A stretch of 40,132 nucleotides of DNA from Chitinophagales bacterium (lineage in GTDB: Bacteria > Bacteroidota > Bacteroidia > Chitinophagales > UBA10324): NCBI GenBank assembly GCA_025057275.1, contig JANWXQ010000035.1:1-40132 (forward strand). Direction: 5' to 3'. Made by a program: the position numbers and the translations under genes. Under the pieces are notes generated by a model, which was given only the letters and a program-made list of their open reading frames with translations, searched no databases and was not told where the DNA came from. Positions 8,297 to 16,592 of the stretch are shown here, in pieces (position 1 is the first letter of the stretch; each line of letters opens with the position of its first letter).

Positions 8297-8536
8297 ATGA
8301 TGCATTCCAAAAAGTGGGTGTCCTTGGCCCGGTTGCGAAAAGGAGAGGGGGGCATAATTCGCCAACTGCCTGAGGGAGATTTGTCAGTCAAGCTCATGGA
8401 AATGGGCTTTTTGCCCGGAGAAACCGTACTGGTGGAACAGGTGGCGCTTCTGGGCGATCCGATATCGGTGAAAGTAGGCAACAGCCTGTTGACCCTGCGA
8501 AAAGAGGAAGCCCGCAACGTGATGGTAGAGTCCTGA
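8297..8536 (+). CDS. feoA: Ferrous iron transport protein FeoA
   Basis: Small cytoplasmic SH3-like protein that supports the FeoB ferrous-iron channel. It has the family pattern LARLRKGEGGIIRQL, then LMEMGFLPGETVLVE, then GDPISVKVGNSLLTLRKEEA. About 79 residues from the ATG at 8297. The frame opens earlier at a TTG at 8285, and an ATG at 8300 is also possible, so the start is uncertain by a few codons. feoB follows after 15 nt, the usual operon order. Confidence 0.92.
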   Translation: MMHSKKWVSLARLRKGEGGIIRQLPEGDLSVKLMEMGFLPGETVLVEQVALLGDPISVKVGNSLLTLRKEEARNVMVES

Positions 8537-8551
8537 ACAAGAGCATTCCCC

Positions 8552-10666
8552 TTGAACCGGTTCAAACGTATTGCGCTGGTCGGCAGCCCCAACAGCGGGA
8601 AGTCGTCGCTGTTTAATCAGCTCACCGGCCTACGGCAAAAGGTGGGCAATTTTCCCGGAGTAACCGTTGATAAGCGCAGCGGCTGGCTGCAACTGGCCCA
8701 GCAGCAGATGGCAGAAGTCATTGACCTGCCCGGTATCTACAGCCTGCATCCGCGACGGCTGGATGAGTACATCACCTTTGATGTGTTGCTCAACTCCGAA
8801 AACGAAGCCCATCCCGACCTGGTCGTTTTGGTCGCTGATGCCACCAACCTGAAGCGCAGCCTTTTGTTGTGCTCGCAGGTGTTGGACCTGCGCATTCCTG
8901 CGGTTGTGGCGCTGAACATGGTGGACCTGGCGCGTTCCGGCGGCCTGGCTATTGATACCAAGCAATTAGCAAGGCAACTCGGTGTGAAGGTGGTGCCCAT
9001 CAATGCCCGCGATGGCAAGGGCATTACCGAACTGAAACGTGCCCTTCAAACCAGAATACAAACGCCGGCTCACGATTTTATTGACAGCAAACAGTTGGCC
9101 GATGGCCTGCTGGAACCCCTGCAACAGCTGACCGGTGCCGCTGCTCCCTATGCTGCCCTGCAGATTGCCTGCCACTACATCAATTTCTACTGCTTCAATG
9201 CCGAACAAAAAGCACGCCTGCGCAGCTTGCTGGAGCAGCATCGGTTTTCGGCAGCCAGGATGCAGGCAGAAGAAACCCTGAAGCGCTATGAGCGCATCGG
9301 CCGCATGTTGGATCAGGTGGCTCATCAGATCACCAATCCCGAGCACATGCTGGACGCAACCCGCCGTATGGATCGTGTGTTGTTGCATCCGATAGGTGGT
9401 TATGTCATTCTCCTGTTGATTTTCCTGATGGTGTTTCAGGCCGTTTTTTCCTGGGCGCAGTATCCTATGGATGCCATTGACGGCGGCATCGGCTGGCTGA
9501 AGCAAAAGCTGGCAGCAGCTCTACCTGCCGGTGTACTCAATGACCTGCTGGTGGAAGGCATGCTGTCCGGTATCGGAGGCGTTGTGGTGTTTCTTCCCCA
9601 GATCATGATCCTGTTCGGATTTATTACCGTCCTGGAAGACAGCGGATACATGATGCGGGTCAGCTTCCTGATGGATCGGCTGATGCGTCGCATGGGCATG
9701 AGCGGCAAAAGCACCATGCCCTTGGTCAGTGGCATGGCCTGCGCTGTTCCGGCCATTATGGGCACACGCAACATTGAAAGCCAGCGCGACCGGCTGATCA
9801 CCATTCTGGTAACCCCGCTGATGAGCTGCTCGGCCCGTCTGCCGGTGTACACCCTGCTGATCAGCTTTGCCGTTCCCGACACCCGGCTGTGGGGCCTCAT
9901 TCACCTGCAGGGGCTGGTGCTGCTGGGTATGTATTTGTTGGGCTGGGTTATGGCTTTTGCAGCGGGCTTTGTATTACAGTTTTTTATAAAATTCAGGGAA
10001 CTAAGCTACTACGTGTCCGAATTGCCCATTTACCGGTGGCCGCGTTGGAAGAACGTGCTGGTTACCATGGTGGAAAAAGGGAAGGTGTTTGTTATTGATG
10101 CCGGTAAGGTGATTGTGGCCATCAGTGTGGTGTTGTGGTTTTTGGCCTCCTATGGTCCGCGGCCGGCCATGCAGCAGGTGGATGAACGTTTTCAGCAGAT
10201 CAGTCAGTCAGGTCTTACTGAACAGGAACAGCAAGAATGGCTGCGCAGCCACAAGCTGGAGGCCAGCTATGCCGGCCACATTGGCAAGCTCATGGAACCG
10301 CTCATTACGCCCCTGGGCTTTGACTGGAAGATCGGTATTGCCCTGCTCACCTCATTTGCCGCACGGGAAGTGTTCGTGGGCACGATGGCCACCATCTACA
10401 GTACAGGTGCCGGCGACGATGGCGGCCTGGATGCCCTGCGCGAGCGCATGCGTAACGAACGCCATCCCGAAACAGGAGAACCCGTCTATTCGGTGGCCAC
10501 CGCATTTTCCCTGATGATCTTTTTTGCCCTGGCCATGCAATGCATGAGTACGTTGGCAGTTGTGCGCCGCGAAACCCATTCGTGGAAATGGCCTTTGGTG
10601 CAGTTAGGCTATCTCACCGGCCTGGCCTATCTGTTTAGCCTGGTTACGTTCCAGCTGCTGTCCTGA
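8552..10666 (+). CDS. feoB: Ferrous iron transporter FeoB
   Basis: GTP-dependent ferrous-iron transporter of the inner membrane. The N-terminal G domain shows G1 GSPNSGKSS (residues 11-19), the switch region NFPGVTVDKRSG, G3 DLPG (58-61) and G4 NMVD (122-125). A helical spacer follows, then a membrane domain from about residue 285 with two Gate-type repeats, including SGMACAVPAIMGTR and TSFAAREVFVGTMATIY. The 704-residue length is normal and there is no extra C-terminal Cys-rich FeoC-like tail. The start is a TTG at 8552. It is downstream of feoA in a two-gene operon, probably with the tiny lipoprotein gene ahead. Confidence 0.95.
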   Translation: MNRFKRIALVGSPNSGKSSLFNQLTGLRQKVGNFPGVTVDKRSGWLQLAQQQMAEVIDLPGIYSLHPRRLDEYITFDVLLNSENEAHPDLVVLVADATNLKRSLLLCSQVLDLRIPAVVALNMVDLARSGGLAIDTKQLARQLGVKVVPINARDGKGITELKRALQTRIQTPAHDFIDSKQLADGLLEPLQQLTGAAAPYAALQIACHYINFYCFNAEQKARLRSLLEQHRFSAARMQAEETLKRYERIGRMLDQVAHQITNPEHMLDATRRMDRVLLHPIGGYVILLLIFLMVFQAVFSWAQYPMDAIDGGIGWLKQKLAAALPAGVLNDLLVEGMLSGIGGVVVFLPQIMILFGFITVLEDSGYMMRVSFLMDRLMRRMGMSGKSTMPLVSGMACAVPAIMGTRNIESQRDRLITILVTPLMSCSARLPVYTLLISFAVPDTRLWGLIHLQGLVLLGMYLLGWVMAFAAGFVLQFFIKFRELSYYVSELPIYRWPRWKNVLVTMVEKGKVFVIDAGKVIVAISVVLWFLASYGPRPAMQQVDERFQQISQSGLTEQEQQEWLRSHKLEASYAGHIGKLMEPLITPLGFDWKIGIALLTSFAAREVFVGTMATIYSTGAGDDGGLDALRERMRNERHPETGEPVYSVATAFSLMIFFALAMQCMSTLAVVRRETHSWKWPLVQLGYLTGLAYLFSLVTFQLLS

Positions 10667-10672
10667 AAGCCA

Positions 10673-11125
10673 TCAGCCCCGTTGTTTGCTATCCAGCAAA
10701 ATGGTGACAGGACCATCGTTGATGAGTTCCACCTGCATATTGGCGCCAAACACGCCTCGGGCCACTGGTCTTGCGGCATGGGCCTCCAGCCGGGACAGAA
10801 AAAGTTCGTAACGGGGAATGGCTGCTGCAGCAGGGGCGGCCAGTGAATAAGAGGGTCTGTGTCCCTTGCGCAAGGTAGCGTGCAGGGTAAACTGACTGAC
10901 CACCAGCAACTGTCCGTTTACCTGCTGCACCGAAAGATTCATCAGGCCTTGTTCATCAGAAAAAATGCGCAGATGGGCAATGCGGTATGCCAGCCAGTCG
11001 GCATCCGCTTCGTCATCGTCATGCGTAATGCCCACCAGCACCAACAACCCCGGCCCAATGGCGGCATGCACCTGCTGATCAACAGACACCGAAGCGCGCA
11101 ACACCCGCTGAATAACGGCCCGCAT
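10673..11125 (-). CDS. dtd: D-aminoacyl-tRNA deacylase
   Basis: Removes D-amino acids (and misattached glycine) from tRNAs in the cytoplasm. The 150-residue length fits. Both signatures are present: SQFT at residues 77-80 and NDGPVT at 136-141, which carries the Gly-Pro pair used for chiral proofreading. The frame runs ten codons further upstream, but MRAVIQRVLRASVSV is the standard N-terminus, so the ATG at 11125 was chosen. It lies 54 nt downstream of rsgA and converges on feoB with only 6 nt between stops. Confidence 0.95.
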   Translation of the reverse strand: MRAVIQRVLRASVSVDQQVHAAIGPGLLVLVGITHDDDEADADWLAYRIAHLRIFSDEQGLMNLSVQQVNGQLLVVSQFTLHATLRKGHRPSYSLAAPAAAAIPRYELFLSRLEAHAARPVARGVFGANMQVELINDGPVTILLDSKQRG

Positions 11126-11179
11126 AATCAGCAATAAGACATGCAACAGCAACAAGCAGCTACGGCCGATACCGAACCG

Positions 11180-12136
11180 TTATTCTCTTCCGTAAACCGG
11201 TTCATCTGTTTGCAATTCATGAATAATGGAACAATAGCTTTCGTAGCGGCTGACACCTATGCGGCCTTCGCTTACCGCCTGGCGCACGGCACAGCCGGGT
11301 TCCTGCAAATGCAGGCAGGTATTAAACCGGCACTGGCTGAGAAAAGTTTTCATTTCAGGAAAGTAATGACTGACCTCATGCGGCTTCAGGCTGAAAATGC
11401 CCAGTTCTTTGATGCCGGGGGTGTCCACAATAAATCCGGAAAACGGTAATTCAAACATTTCTGCATACGATGTGGTATGGCGTCCTTTGTTGTGGAAACC
11501 GCTGAGGGGTGCCGTTTTCAGATTGAGGTCAGGGATGAGTGCATTGATCAGGGTGGACTTACCCACGCCGCTGTGTCCGGCCAGCATGGTGGTTTTTTGC
11601 TTGAGCTTTTCGCGCAGGACGTCCAGATGAGCTCCCGTCCGGGCACTGATGAACAGCGTTGAATAGCCGGCTGCCTCATACAATTGTTTCCATTGTTGGG
11701 CCAGGTGCATGAGGTTTTCGTTATACAAATCCGTTTTGTTAAATGCCAGTAAAGCAGGCACGTGATAGGCTGTGGCCACTGCAAGAAAGCGGTCAATAAA
11801 ACCCAGTGATGTTCGCGGATGGGCAGTCGTAACGAGCAAGACAGCCTGATCCAGATTGGCAGCCAGCAGTTGAATGGTAGCCTGGTCGCGGGCCGCTTGC
11901 CGCACAATGCAATTGGTTCGTTCGTGCACATCGGCAATCAGGTAATCGCTGTTTTGGCAGATAAGGCTTACGCGGTCCCCCACACATACCGGATTGGTGG
12001 CGTGGTGATTGCTCAGGCGCATTTTCCCTTTTAAGGTAGCCTGCACGATGCGGCCATCAGGCAGCCGCACATTGTACCACCGGCCGGTAGATCGCATGAT
12101 GATGCCAAAAAGCGGTGTGCTCGCTTCCACAGCCAT
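11180..12136 (-). CDS. rsgA: Ribosome small-subunit biogenesis GTPase RsgA
   Basis: Circularly permuted GTPase that checks late 30S maturation. An N-terminal OB fold (STGRWYNVRLPDG) is followed by the permuted G motifs: G4 NKTD (about 133-136), then G1 GHSGVGKST (187-195), then G3 DTPG (238-241). The C-terminal zinc knuckle has Cys269, Cys274, His276 and Cys282. The ATG at 12136 is 2 nt past the stop of the GGGP synthase. An ATG at 12151 would overlap that gene, and a third ATG at 12097 is the closest to the OB fold, so the start is not certain. Confidence 0.93.
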   Translation of the reverse strand: MAVEASTPLFGIIMRSTGRWYNVRLPDGRIVQATLKGKMRLSNHHATNPVCVGDRVSLICQNSDYLIADVHERTNCIVRQAARDQATIQLLAANLDQAVLLVTTAHPRTSLGFIDRFLAVATAYHVPALLAFNKTDLYNENLMHLAQQWKQLYEAAGYSTLFISARTGAHLDVLREKLKQKTTMLAGHSGVGKSTLINALIPDLNLKTAPLSGFHNKGRHTTSYAEMFELPFSGFIVDTPGIKELGIFSLKPHEVSHYFPEMKTFLSQCRFNTCLHLQEPGCAVRQAVSEGRIGVSRYESYCSIIHELQTDEPVYGRE

Positions 12137-12138
12137 GG

Positions 12139-12906
12139 TCAATGCACCCATGCGGCAGCGTGAACGGCTGCTGCCAAAGTGCTAATGGTTTCAGTGCTTT
12201 CCTCTGTGGCCGTGCCGGCCACAATCACATCAGCGCCGGCGCGGCACAATTCCGTGGCCTGTTCCGCTGTGCGGATACCGCCGCCGACAAACAGAGGTAC
12301 CTGCGTATGTTCACGTACACCGCGAACCAATGCAGTGCTTACCGGCATGCGCGCTCCGCTCCCCGCCTCCAGATACAACGAGCGCAAACCCAATAGCTCA
12401 CCGGCCATAGCCGTACATACGGCCGTTTCGATACTGCCTGCTGGTATGGGCATTGATTGACTGACATAGGCCACTGTGGTGTGGGTTCCGCCATCAATAA
12501 GCAGGTAGCCGGTGGAAATAATCTCCAGCCGGCTGGCCCTCAGGGCAGGTGCGGCCGTTACATGCTGGCCTATCAGCAGCTCGGCATTCCGGCTGCTGAT
12601 CACCGACAACAACAACAGGGCATCGGCGCCATCGCAAATCTGCAACGGACTGCCCGGAAACAGAATGACCGGAATGTCGCTCAGGCTTTTGATGACGGTT
12701 ACGCATTCGGCAAGGGTTTGCGACAGCAACATACTTCCGCCGACCAGAAAATAATCGGTTTCGCTTTGCCGGCTGACCTGAATGACGCGCAGCAAATGCT
12801 CCGGATCGGTTTTATCCGGATCAATGAGTACGGCAAACTTTTTTTGCCCCTGCTTTCGGGCTTGAAGCAATCCGTTGTACAGGTTGTTTGTCGGCACAAA
12901 TAGCAA
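12139..12906 (-). CDS. Geranylgeranylglyceryl/heptaprenylglyceryl phosphate synthase family protein
   Basis: TIM-barrel prenyltransferase of the PcrB/GGGPS family, which links a polyprenyl diphosphate to glycerol-1-phosphate by an ether bond. Motifs: AVLIDPDK (residues 25-32), FLVGGS (53-58), YLEAGSGA (178-185, the glycerol phosphate region) and VGGGIRT (207-213). The length and pattern fit the group II enzymes known from Bacteroidetes and archaea; the product and role in Bacteroidota are not well understood. The frame starts at a TTG at 12906; a GTG at 12897 is a good alternative because the likely transcript start is near 12907. It lies 21 nt after the amidohydrolase gene, with its own -7 box inside a palindrome. 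Confidence 0.88.
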   Translation of the reverse strand: MLFVPTNNLYNGLLQARKQGQKKFAVLIDPDKTDPEHLLRVIQVSRQSETDYFLVGGSMLLSQTLAECVTVIKSLSDIPVILFPGSPLQICDGADALLLLSVISSRNAELLIGQHVTAAPALRASRLEIISTGYLLIDGGTHTTVAYVSQSMPIPAGSIETAVCTAMAGELLGLRSLYLEAGSGARMPVSTALVRGVREHTQVPLFVGGGIRTAEQATELCRAGADVIVAGTATEESTETISTLAAAVHAAAWVH

Positions 12907-12923
12907 TTTACGTCAAACGTAAA
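12907..12923. promoter_or_regulatory. Perfect 17-bp palindrome TTTACGT-N3-ACGTAAA (possible operator)
   Basis: The arms TTTACGT (12907-12913) and ACGTAAA (12917-12923) are exact inverted repeats around CAA. The site lies in the 21-nt gap between the amidohydrolase and GGGP synthase genes and covers the -7 box of the latter. A dimeric regulator bound here would block that promoter. As an RNA hairpin it would be small and followed by no T-run in the minus direction, so an operator is the better reading. Confidence 0.5.
12914..12921 (-). promoter_or_regulatory. -7 promoter element TACGTTTG before the GGGP synthase
   Basis: Read on the minus strand, TACGTTTG is an exact TAnnTTTG match. It predicts a transcript start near 12907, so a TTG start at 12906 would be almost leaderless and a GTG at 12897 would have a short leader. 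It suggests that the GGGP synthase-rsgA-dtd group can be transcribed independently of the long catabolic operon upstream. Confidence 0.5.
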
Positions 12924-12927
12924 AAAA

Positions 12928-14535
12928 TTACAGAGCTTCCAGCTGATGGATCAGCCATTGGTAACGCTGGTCAGAATGCAGATAGCGAACCACCCCTCCC
13001 ACCAGGGTAGCAACCACCTCGGTATCTGGGTTCAGCTTTAAGGGATTATCCGAAAGAATGACCAGGTCGGCCCACTTACCAGCTGCTATACTGCCATTGA
13101 ATCTTTCGGTCTGATTTGCCTGAGCGCTGCCCATCGTGTAGGCATACAGGGCTTCTTCCGGTGATAGCGCTTCCTTCGTTCCGATTACAAATCCTTCAGC
13201 ATCACAGCGCGTTACGGCTGCGCGCAGGTTGTCCATAGGATGAACCGACTGCACCACCGGAGCATCGGTGGATAAGGCCAGCGTGATGCCGGCATCCCAA
13301 ACGGAGCGGAGCGGATACAACCGCTGGCATCGCTCTTCATCCAGATAACTGCGGAAATTTTTTCCCAACTCATATAGAAAAATGGGTTGCATAACAGCAA
13401 AGACGCCTGCTTCATGCATGAAATGGAGGTTATCGGAAGAAGGCAGACCCACATGTTCCACACGATTGCCGGACTGCCGGTACCGATTCCAGAGCTGCTC
13501 ATAGGTATGGCAAACCAGATCCATGGCTTCGTCGCCGATGGCATGGGTAGCAATCCGGAAGCCGGCCTGTTGTGCTTCATCAGCAAGTTCAAGAAAAGAT
13601 TCCGGCTGCAGGCGCAGACTGCCCCTCTCATCGGTTCCGGGGTAAGGCCGGTAGAGCGCTGCCGTGCGTCCGCTGATGGCGCCGTCGGCAAAAAATTTTA
13701 CGCTGTTGATCTGAAGAAACGGTTCGTCCATTCGTTCAGGCAGGGGAAGCGCCTGCTGCTGGCCATCGGGCAGGCGTACCGCTATAGCCTGCAGGCGCAA
13801 CTGAAGCCGACCCTGCCGGCACAGCGACCTATAGACTTCTAAGAGGTCAGGCATGACGGCCGGATCGGTGGCCGCCGTTATGCCGTTTTGCAGCAGATGC
13901 CGTTGGGCAGCCTCTGTCATCACCTGATAATCGTGCTCAGAGTAGGGAGGCATGTGGCTGAGCACCAGATTCATAGCGGTTTCGGTCAGGCGGCCATTGG
14001 GTTGCCCGTCCTGACCGAATACGATTTGTCCTCCAAATGGTGGCCGTGTCCATGCCGTGATGCCGGCAGCCTGTAAAGCTGCCGTGTTGGCCACAAGCTG
14101 ATGGGCGCAGGTGCGCATAACGACTACCGGACGGTTGCTGATGACCCGATCCAGATCCTTACGGTCGGGCAGTCGGTTGTCCGGCCACAAGGCCTCGTTG
14201 AATCCCCTGGCCACCAGCCAGGGGCGCCCGGGATGCTGCCGGCCATATTCGGCAAGGGCCTGGAGCAGATCGTCCAGGGAACGGGTGCCGCGCACGTCCA
14301 GCTGATGGGTGAGCAGACTACCTACTTTCCAGACATGAATGTGGGCATCAATGAAACCGGGAACCACAGCAAGTCCGCGAAGGTCAATGGAAGCGGTTTC
14401 GGAAGAAGTGAAAGCAAGCACATCGGGCAGATCACCAACGGCAACAATACGGTCCTGCCGCAACAGCATTGCAGATGCATGAGGCTGGCGCTGATCCTGC
14501 GTCAGAATTTTTGCATTAAAAAAAACAATATCCAT
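12928..14535 (-). CDS. Metal-dependent amidohydrolase (YtcJ-like, Amidohydro_3)
   Basis: A 535-residue hydrolase of the amidohydrolase superfamily, YtcJ-like branch. The metal site is visible: HxH in FIDAHIHVW (His65, His67), a lysine in the VKFFADGAI region, histidines in RIATHAIGD and RVEHVGL, and the catalytic Asp424 in LSTDAPV. There is no signal peptide, so it is cytoplasmic. Family members hydrolyse N-acyl, cyclic amide or carbamate bonds, with substrates mostly unassigned. It is the last gene of the long minus-strand catabolic run, 23 nt after a GabT-like aminotransferase. In this context it may release the free omega-amino acid from an N-blocked or cyclic precursor. That role is inference. 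Confidence 0.88.
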   Translation of the reverse strand: MDIVFFNAKILTQDQRQPHASAMLLRQDRIVAVGDLPDVLAFTSSETASIDLRGLAVVPGFIDAHIHVWKVGSLLTHQLDVRGTRSLDDLLQALAEYGRQHPGRPWLVARGFNEALWPDNRLPDRKDLDRVISNRPVVVMRTCAHQLVANTAALQAAGITAWTRPPFGGQIVFGQDGQPNGRLTETAMNLVLSHMPPYSEHDYQVMTEAAQRHLLQNGITAATDPAVMPDLLEVYRSLCRQGRLQLRLQAIAVRLPDGQQQALPLPERMDEPFLQINSVKFFADGAISGRTAALYRPYPGTDERGSLRLQPESFLELADEAQQAGFRIATHAIGDEAMDLVCHTYEQLWNRYRQSGNRVEHVGLPSSDNLHFMHEAGVFAVMQPIFLYELGKNFRSYLDEERCQRLYPLRSVWDAGITLALSTDAPVVQSVHPMDNLRAAVTRCDAEGFVIGTKEALSPEEALYAYTMGSAQANQTERFNGSIAAGKWADLVILSDNPLKLNPDTEVVATLVGGVVRYLHSDQRYQWLIHQLEAL

Positions 14536-14558
14536 GTTCTGCGGCAGCGCAGTTGTCG

Positions 14559-15890
14559 TTATGCGGCCCGGCCGATGGCTGATTCCAGTACGGCAAGTCC
14601 CTCGTCCAGTTGATCATCGGTAATGACAGCCGGAGGCAACAGCCGGATGCAGTTGCTGTACAGGCCGGCCCGGATCAGCAGCAGGCCATGAGCTACCGCG
14701 TCGCGGATGATCTGCAGGGTGCGTTCCGGATCGGGTTTCAACGGATTTCCGTCGTGCACAAACTCCACCAGTTGCATGGCGCCCAGGCCGCGTACATCAC
14801 CGATAATCCGGTACCGGCTCTTCCATCGTTGAAGCGTCTGCTGCATGCGCATGCCTACCTGCTGCACCCGCTCCAGAAATACCGGCGAAGCCAGCTGCTT
14901 TACGGTTTCCAAAGCTGCCACACAGGCTAACGGGCTGCCGCCGTAGGTGCCGCCGACACCACCCGGATGCGGACTATCCATAATTTCAGCTCGGCCCGTA
15001 ACAGCGCTGATGGGCAAACCGGATCCGATGGATTTGGCCATGCAGATCAGATCGGGCACCACACCGCTGTGCTCACAGGCAAAAAATTTTCCCGTGCGAC
15101 CTGCTCCGCATTGTATTTCATCAAAGATCAGGACAATACCGTGCGCATCAGCCACCTGCCGCAACTGGTGCAGAAACGGCGCCGGCATGGGAATAAAACC
15201 GCCTTCCCCCTGAACCGGTTCAATGAGTATAGCCGCCACTGCCGAAGGATCAACCTGTGCGATGAACTGTTCTTCCAAACGGCGGCAACAGTAGGCAAGG
15301 TAATCCTCATCGCTCATGCCCGAAGGCCTTCGGTATGGATTAGGTGCTTCCAGCCGGTAGATGTCACTGCAGAACGGGCCGAACCCTTTTTTGAACAGAC
15401 TGTACTTGCTGGTCAGCGACAAGGTGAGCAACGTACGGCCATGATAACCGCCTTCAAAACACACCACGGCATTGCGCCGGGTGTAATGCCGTGCCAGGTT
15501 GACGGCATTTTCCACGGCTTCGCTACCCGAATTGGCCAGCAGCGTTTTTTTGGGAAAATCGCCCGGTGTCAGGCGGTTGAGCAGCTCGGCCAGTTCCACG
15601 TAGGATGGTATGGTGGCTACCAGCGTGCATACATGCAGGTATTGGTCTAACTGTGTTTTTAACGCCTCCACCACAGCAGCAGGGCGATGACCGGCATTCA
15701 ACATGCCGATACCACCGGCAAAATCCAGCAGGTAATTGCCGTCCACATCGCGCACACGGGCTCCTTCCGCCCATTCCACCACCACCTCTGTTGAACGCGC
15801 CAGCCCGGCAGGCAAAGCCTGACGGCGCCGTTCCAGCCACTGGCGCGAAAGCGGTCCGGGCACTTCAGTACGGAGCTGAATAGAGTTCAT
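14559..15890 (-). CDS. Class III aminotransferase, GabT-like (second in cluster)
   Basis: PLP-dependent omega-aminotransferase, 443 residues, closest in pattern to 4-aminobutyrate transaminase. Landmarks: DFAGGIGMLNAGH (56-68), SGSEAVENAVNLAR (121-134), the GGYHGRT loop, EPVQGEGGF (224-232), Asp257 (FDEIQ) and the PLP lysine Lys286 (MAKSIGSG). It would move the terminal amino group of GABA or a similar omega-amino acid to 2-oxoglutarate and yield a semialdehyde for the cluster's dehydrogenases. The frame extends 35 codons upstream, but the ATG at 15890 starts the natural N-terminus (MNSIQLRTEV). Sequence alone cannot separate GABA, 5-aminovalerate, beta-alanine or ornithine as substrate. Confidence 0.88.
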   Translation of the reverse strand: MNSIQLRTEVPGPLSRQWLERRRQALPAGLARSTEVVVEWAEGARVRDVDGNYLLDFAGGIGMLNAGHRPAAVVEALKTQLDQYLHVCTLVATIPSYVELAELLNRLTPGDFPKKTLLANSGSEAVENAVNLARHYTRRNAVVCFEGGYHGRTLLTLSLTSKYSLFKKGFGPFCSDIYRLEAPNPYRRPSGMSDEDYLAYCCRRLEEQFIAQVDPSAVAAILIEPVQGEGGFIPMPAPFLHQLRQVADAHGIVLIFDEIQCGAGRTGKFFACEHSGVVPDLICMAKSIGSGLPISAVTGRAEIMDSPHPGGVGGTYGGSPLACVAALETVKQLASPVFLERVQQVGMRMQQTLQRWKSRYRIIGDVRGLGAMQLVEFVHDGNPLKPDPERTLQIIRDAVAHGLLLIRAGLYSNCIRLLPPAVITDDQLDEGLAVLESAIGRAA

Positions 15891-15940
15891 TAGAAAAAGA
15901 TTTATCTGTTCAACGTAGGCTTTTGTGTTGGGTTGGCCAT

Positions 15941-16588
15941 TCAGGCAATATCTTTTGCAGCAGGCAAAACGAGCAGAGCTCCTGCATTGCCACACGTTTC
16001 ATCGTGCAGGTAATTGTTTATCAGCGAAACCACCTGAAATCCGATGCGCTGTTGCACGCTCACTGTGGGATCAAACAATTTGCCGCTTTTCACCTGTTCA
16101 AAATACTCCTCCACCGACAACTCCTGGCGGTAACGATGATAACCGTTCAGCATGCCGACAATGATCTGCCCCTGCAAGCCCAGCTGCCGGCACAACTCCT
16201 GACGGATGCGGTAAAAACCCCTTGCAATGCCGCGTTTGCGGTAATCGGGATGCACACTCACATCCAGCCCGTAGAGCCAGTTGCCATCCGGCTGATGCGT
16301 GCTCAGCCAGCCACCTCCCATAATGTCGTAAAACGTGTGCGCAGGCATATGGCTGCCATCAAAGCGATAGCGCATGGTGGTGGTTCCTCCTACTACTTTT
16401 TCTCCATCCAAAGCAACAAACTGGCCTTCGGGAAAAACCTTGAGGTGATGGCGATACTGATCAGCATGCAGGATTTCCTGATCGGCCAGGTGGGGAAATA
16501 CCAGCCGCTGCAACGCTTCCAACGCTTCGGCATGGTGCGCTTCGGTGTGGGAAATAACCAATCCGTTTCCTAAGGATAAGGAGGACAT
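15941..16588 (-). CDS. GNAT-family N-acetyltransferase
   Basis: A 215-residue protein with the GNAT fold. The acetyl-CoA loop is visible in LDVSVHPDYRKRGIARGFYR (Arg/Gly-rich). The distal part (GYHRYRQELSVEEYFEQV, GKLFDPTVSVQQRIGFQVV, NNYLHDE) strongly recalls the acetyltransferase half of bifunctional GNAT/carbon-nitrogen hydrolase proteins. Here it stands alone with no nitrilase half. The ATG at 16588 lies 4 nt after the transporter stop; the frame continues upstream only into that gene. Being embedded in an omega-amino acid cluster, it may acetylate an amine intermediate. The substrate is not known. Confidence 0.82.
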   Translation of the reverse strand: MSSLSLGNGLVISHTEAHHAEALEALQRLVFPHLADQEILHADQYRHHLKVFPEGQFVALDGEKVVGGTTTMRYRFDGSHMPAHTFYDIMGGGWLSTHQPDGNWLYGLDVSVHPDYRKRGIARGFYRIRQELCRQLGLQGQIIVGMLNGYHRYRQELSVEEYFEQVKSGKLFDPTVSVQQRIGFQVVSLINNYLHDETCGNAGALLVLPAAKDIA

Positions 16589-16592
16589 GGCA

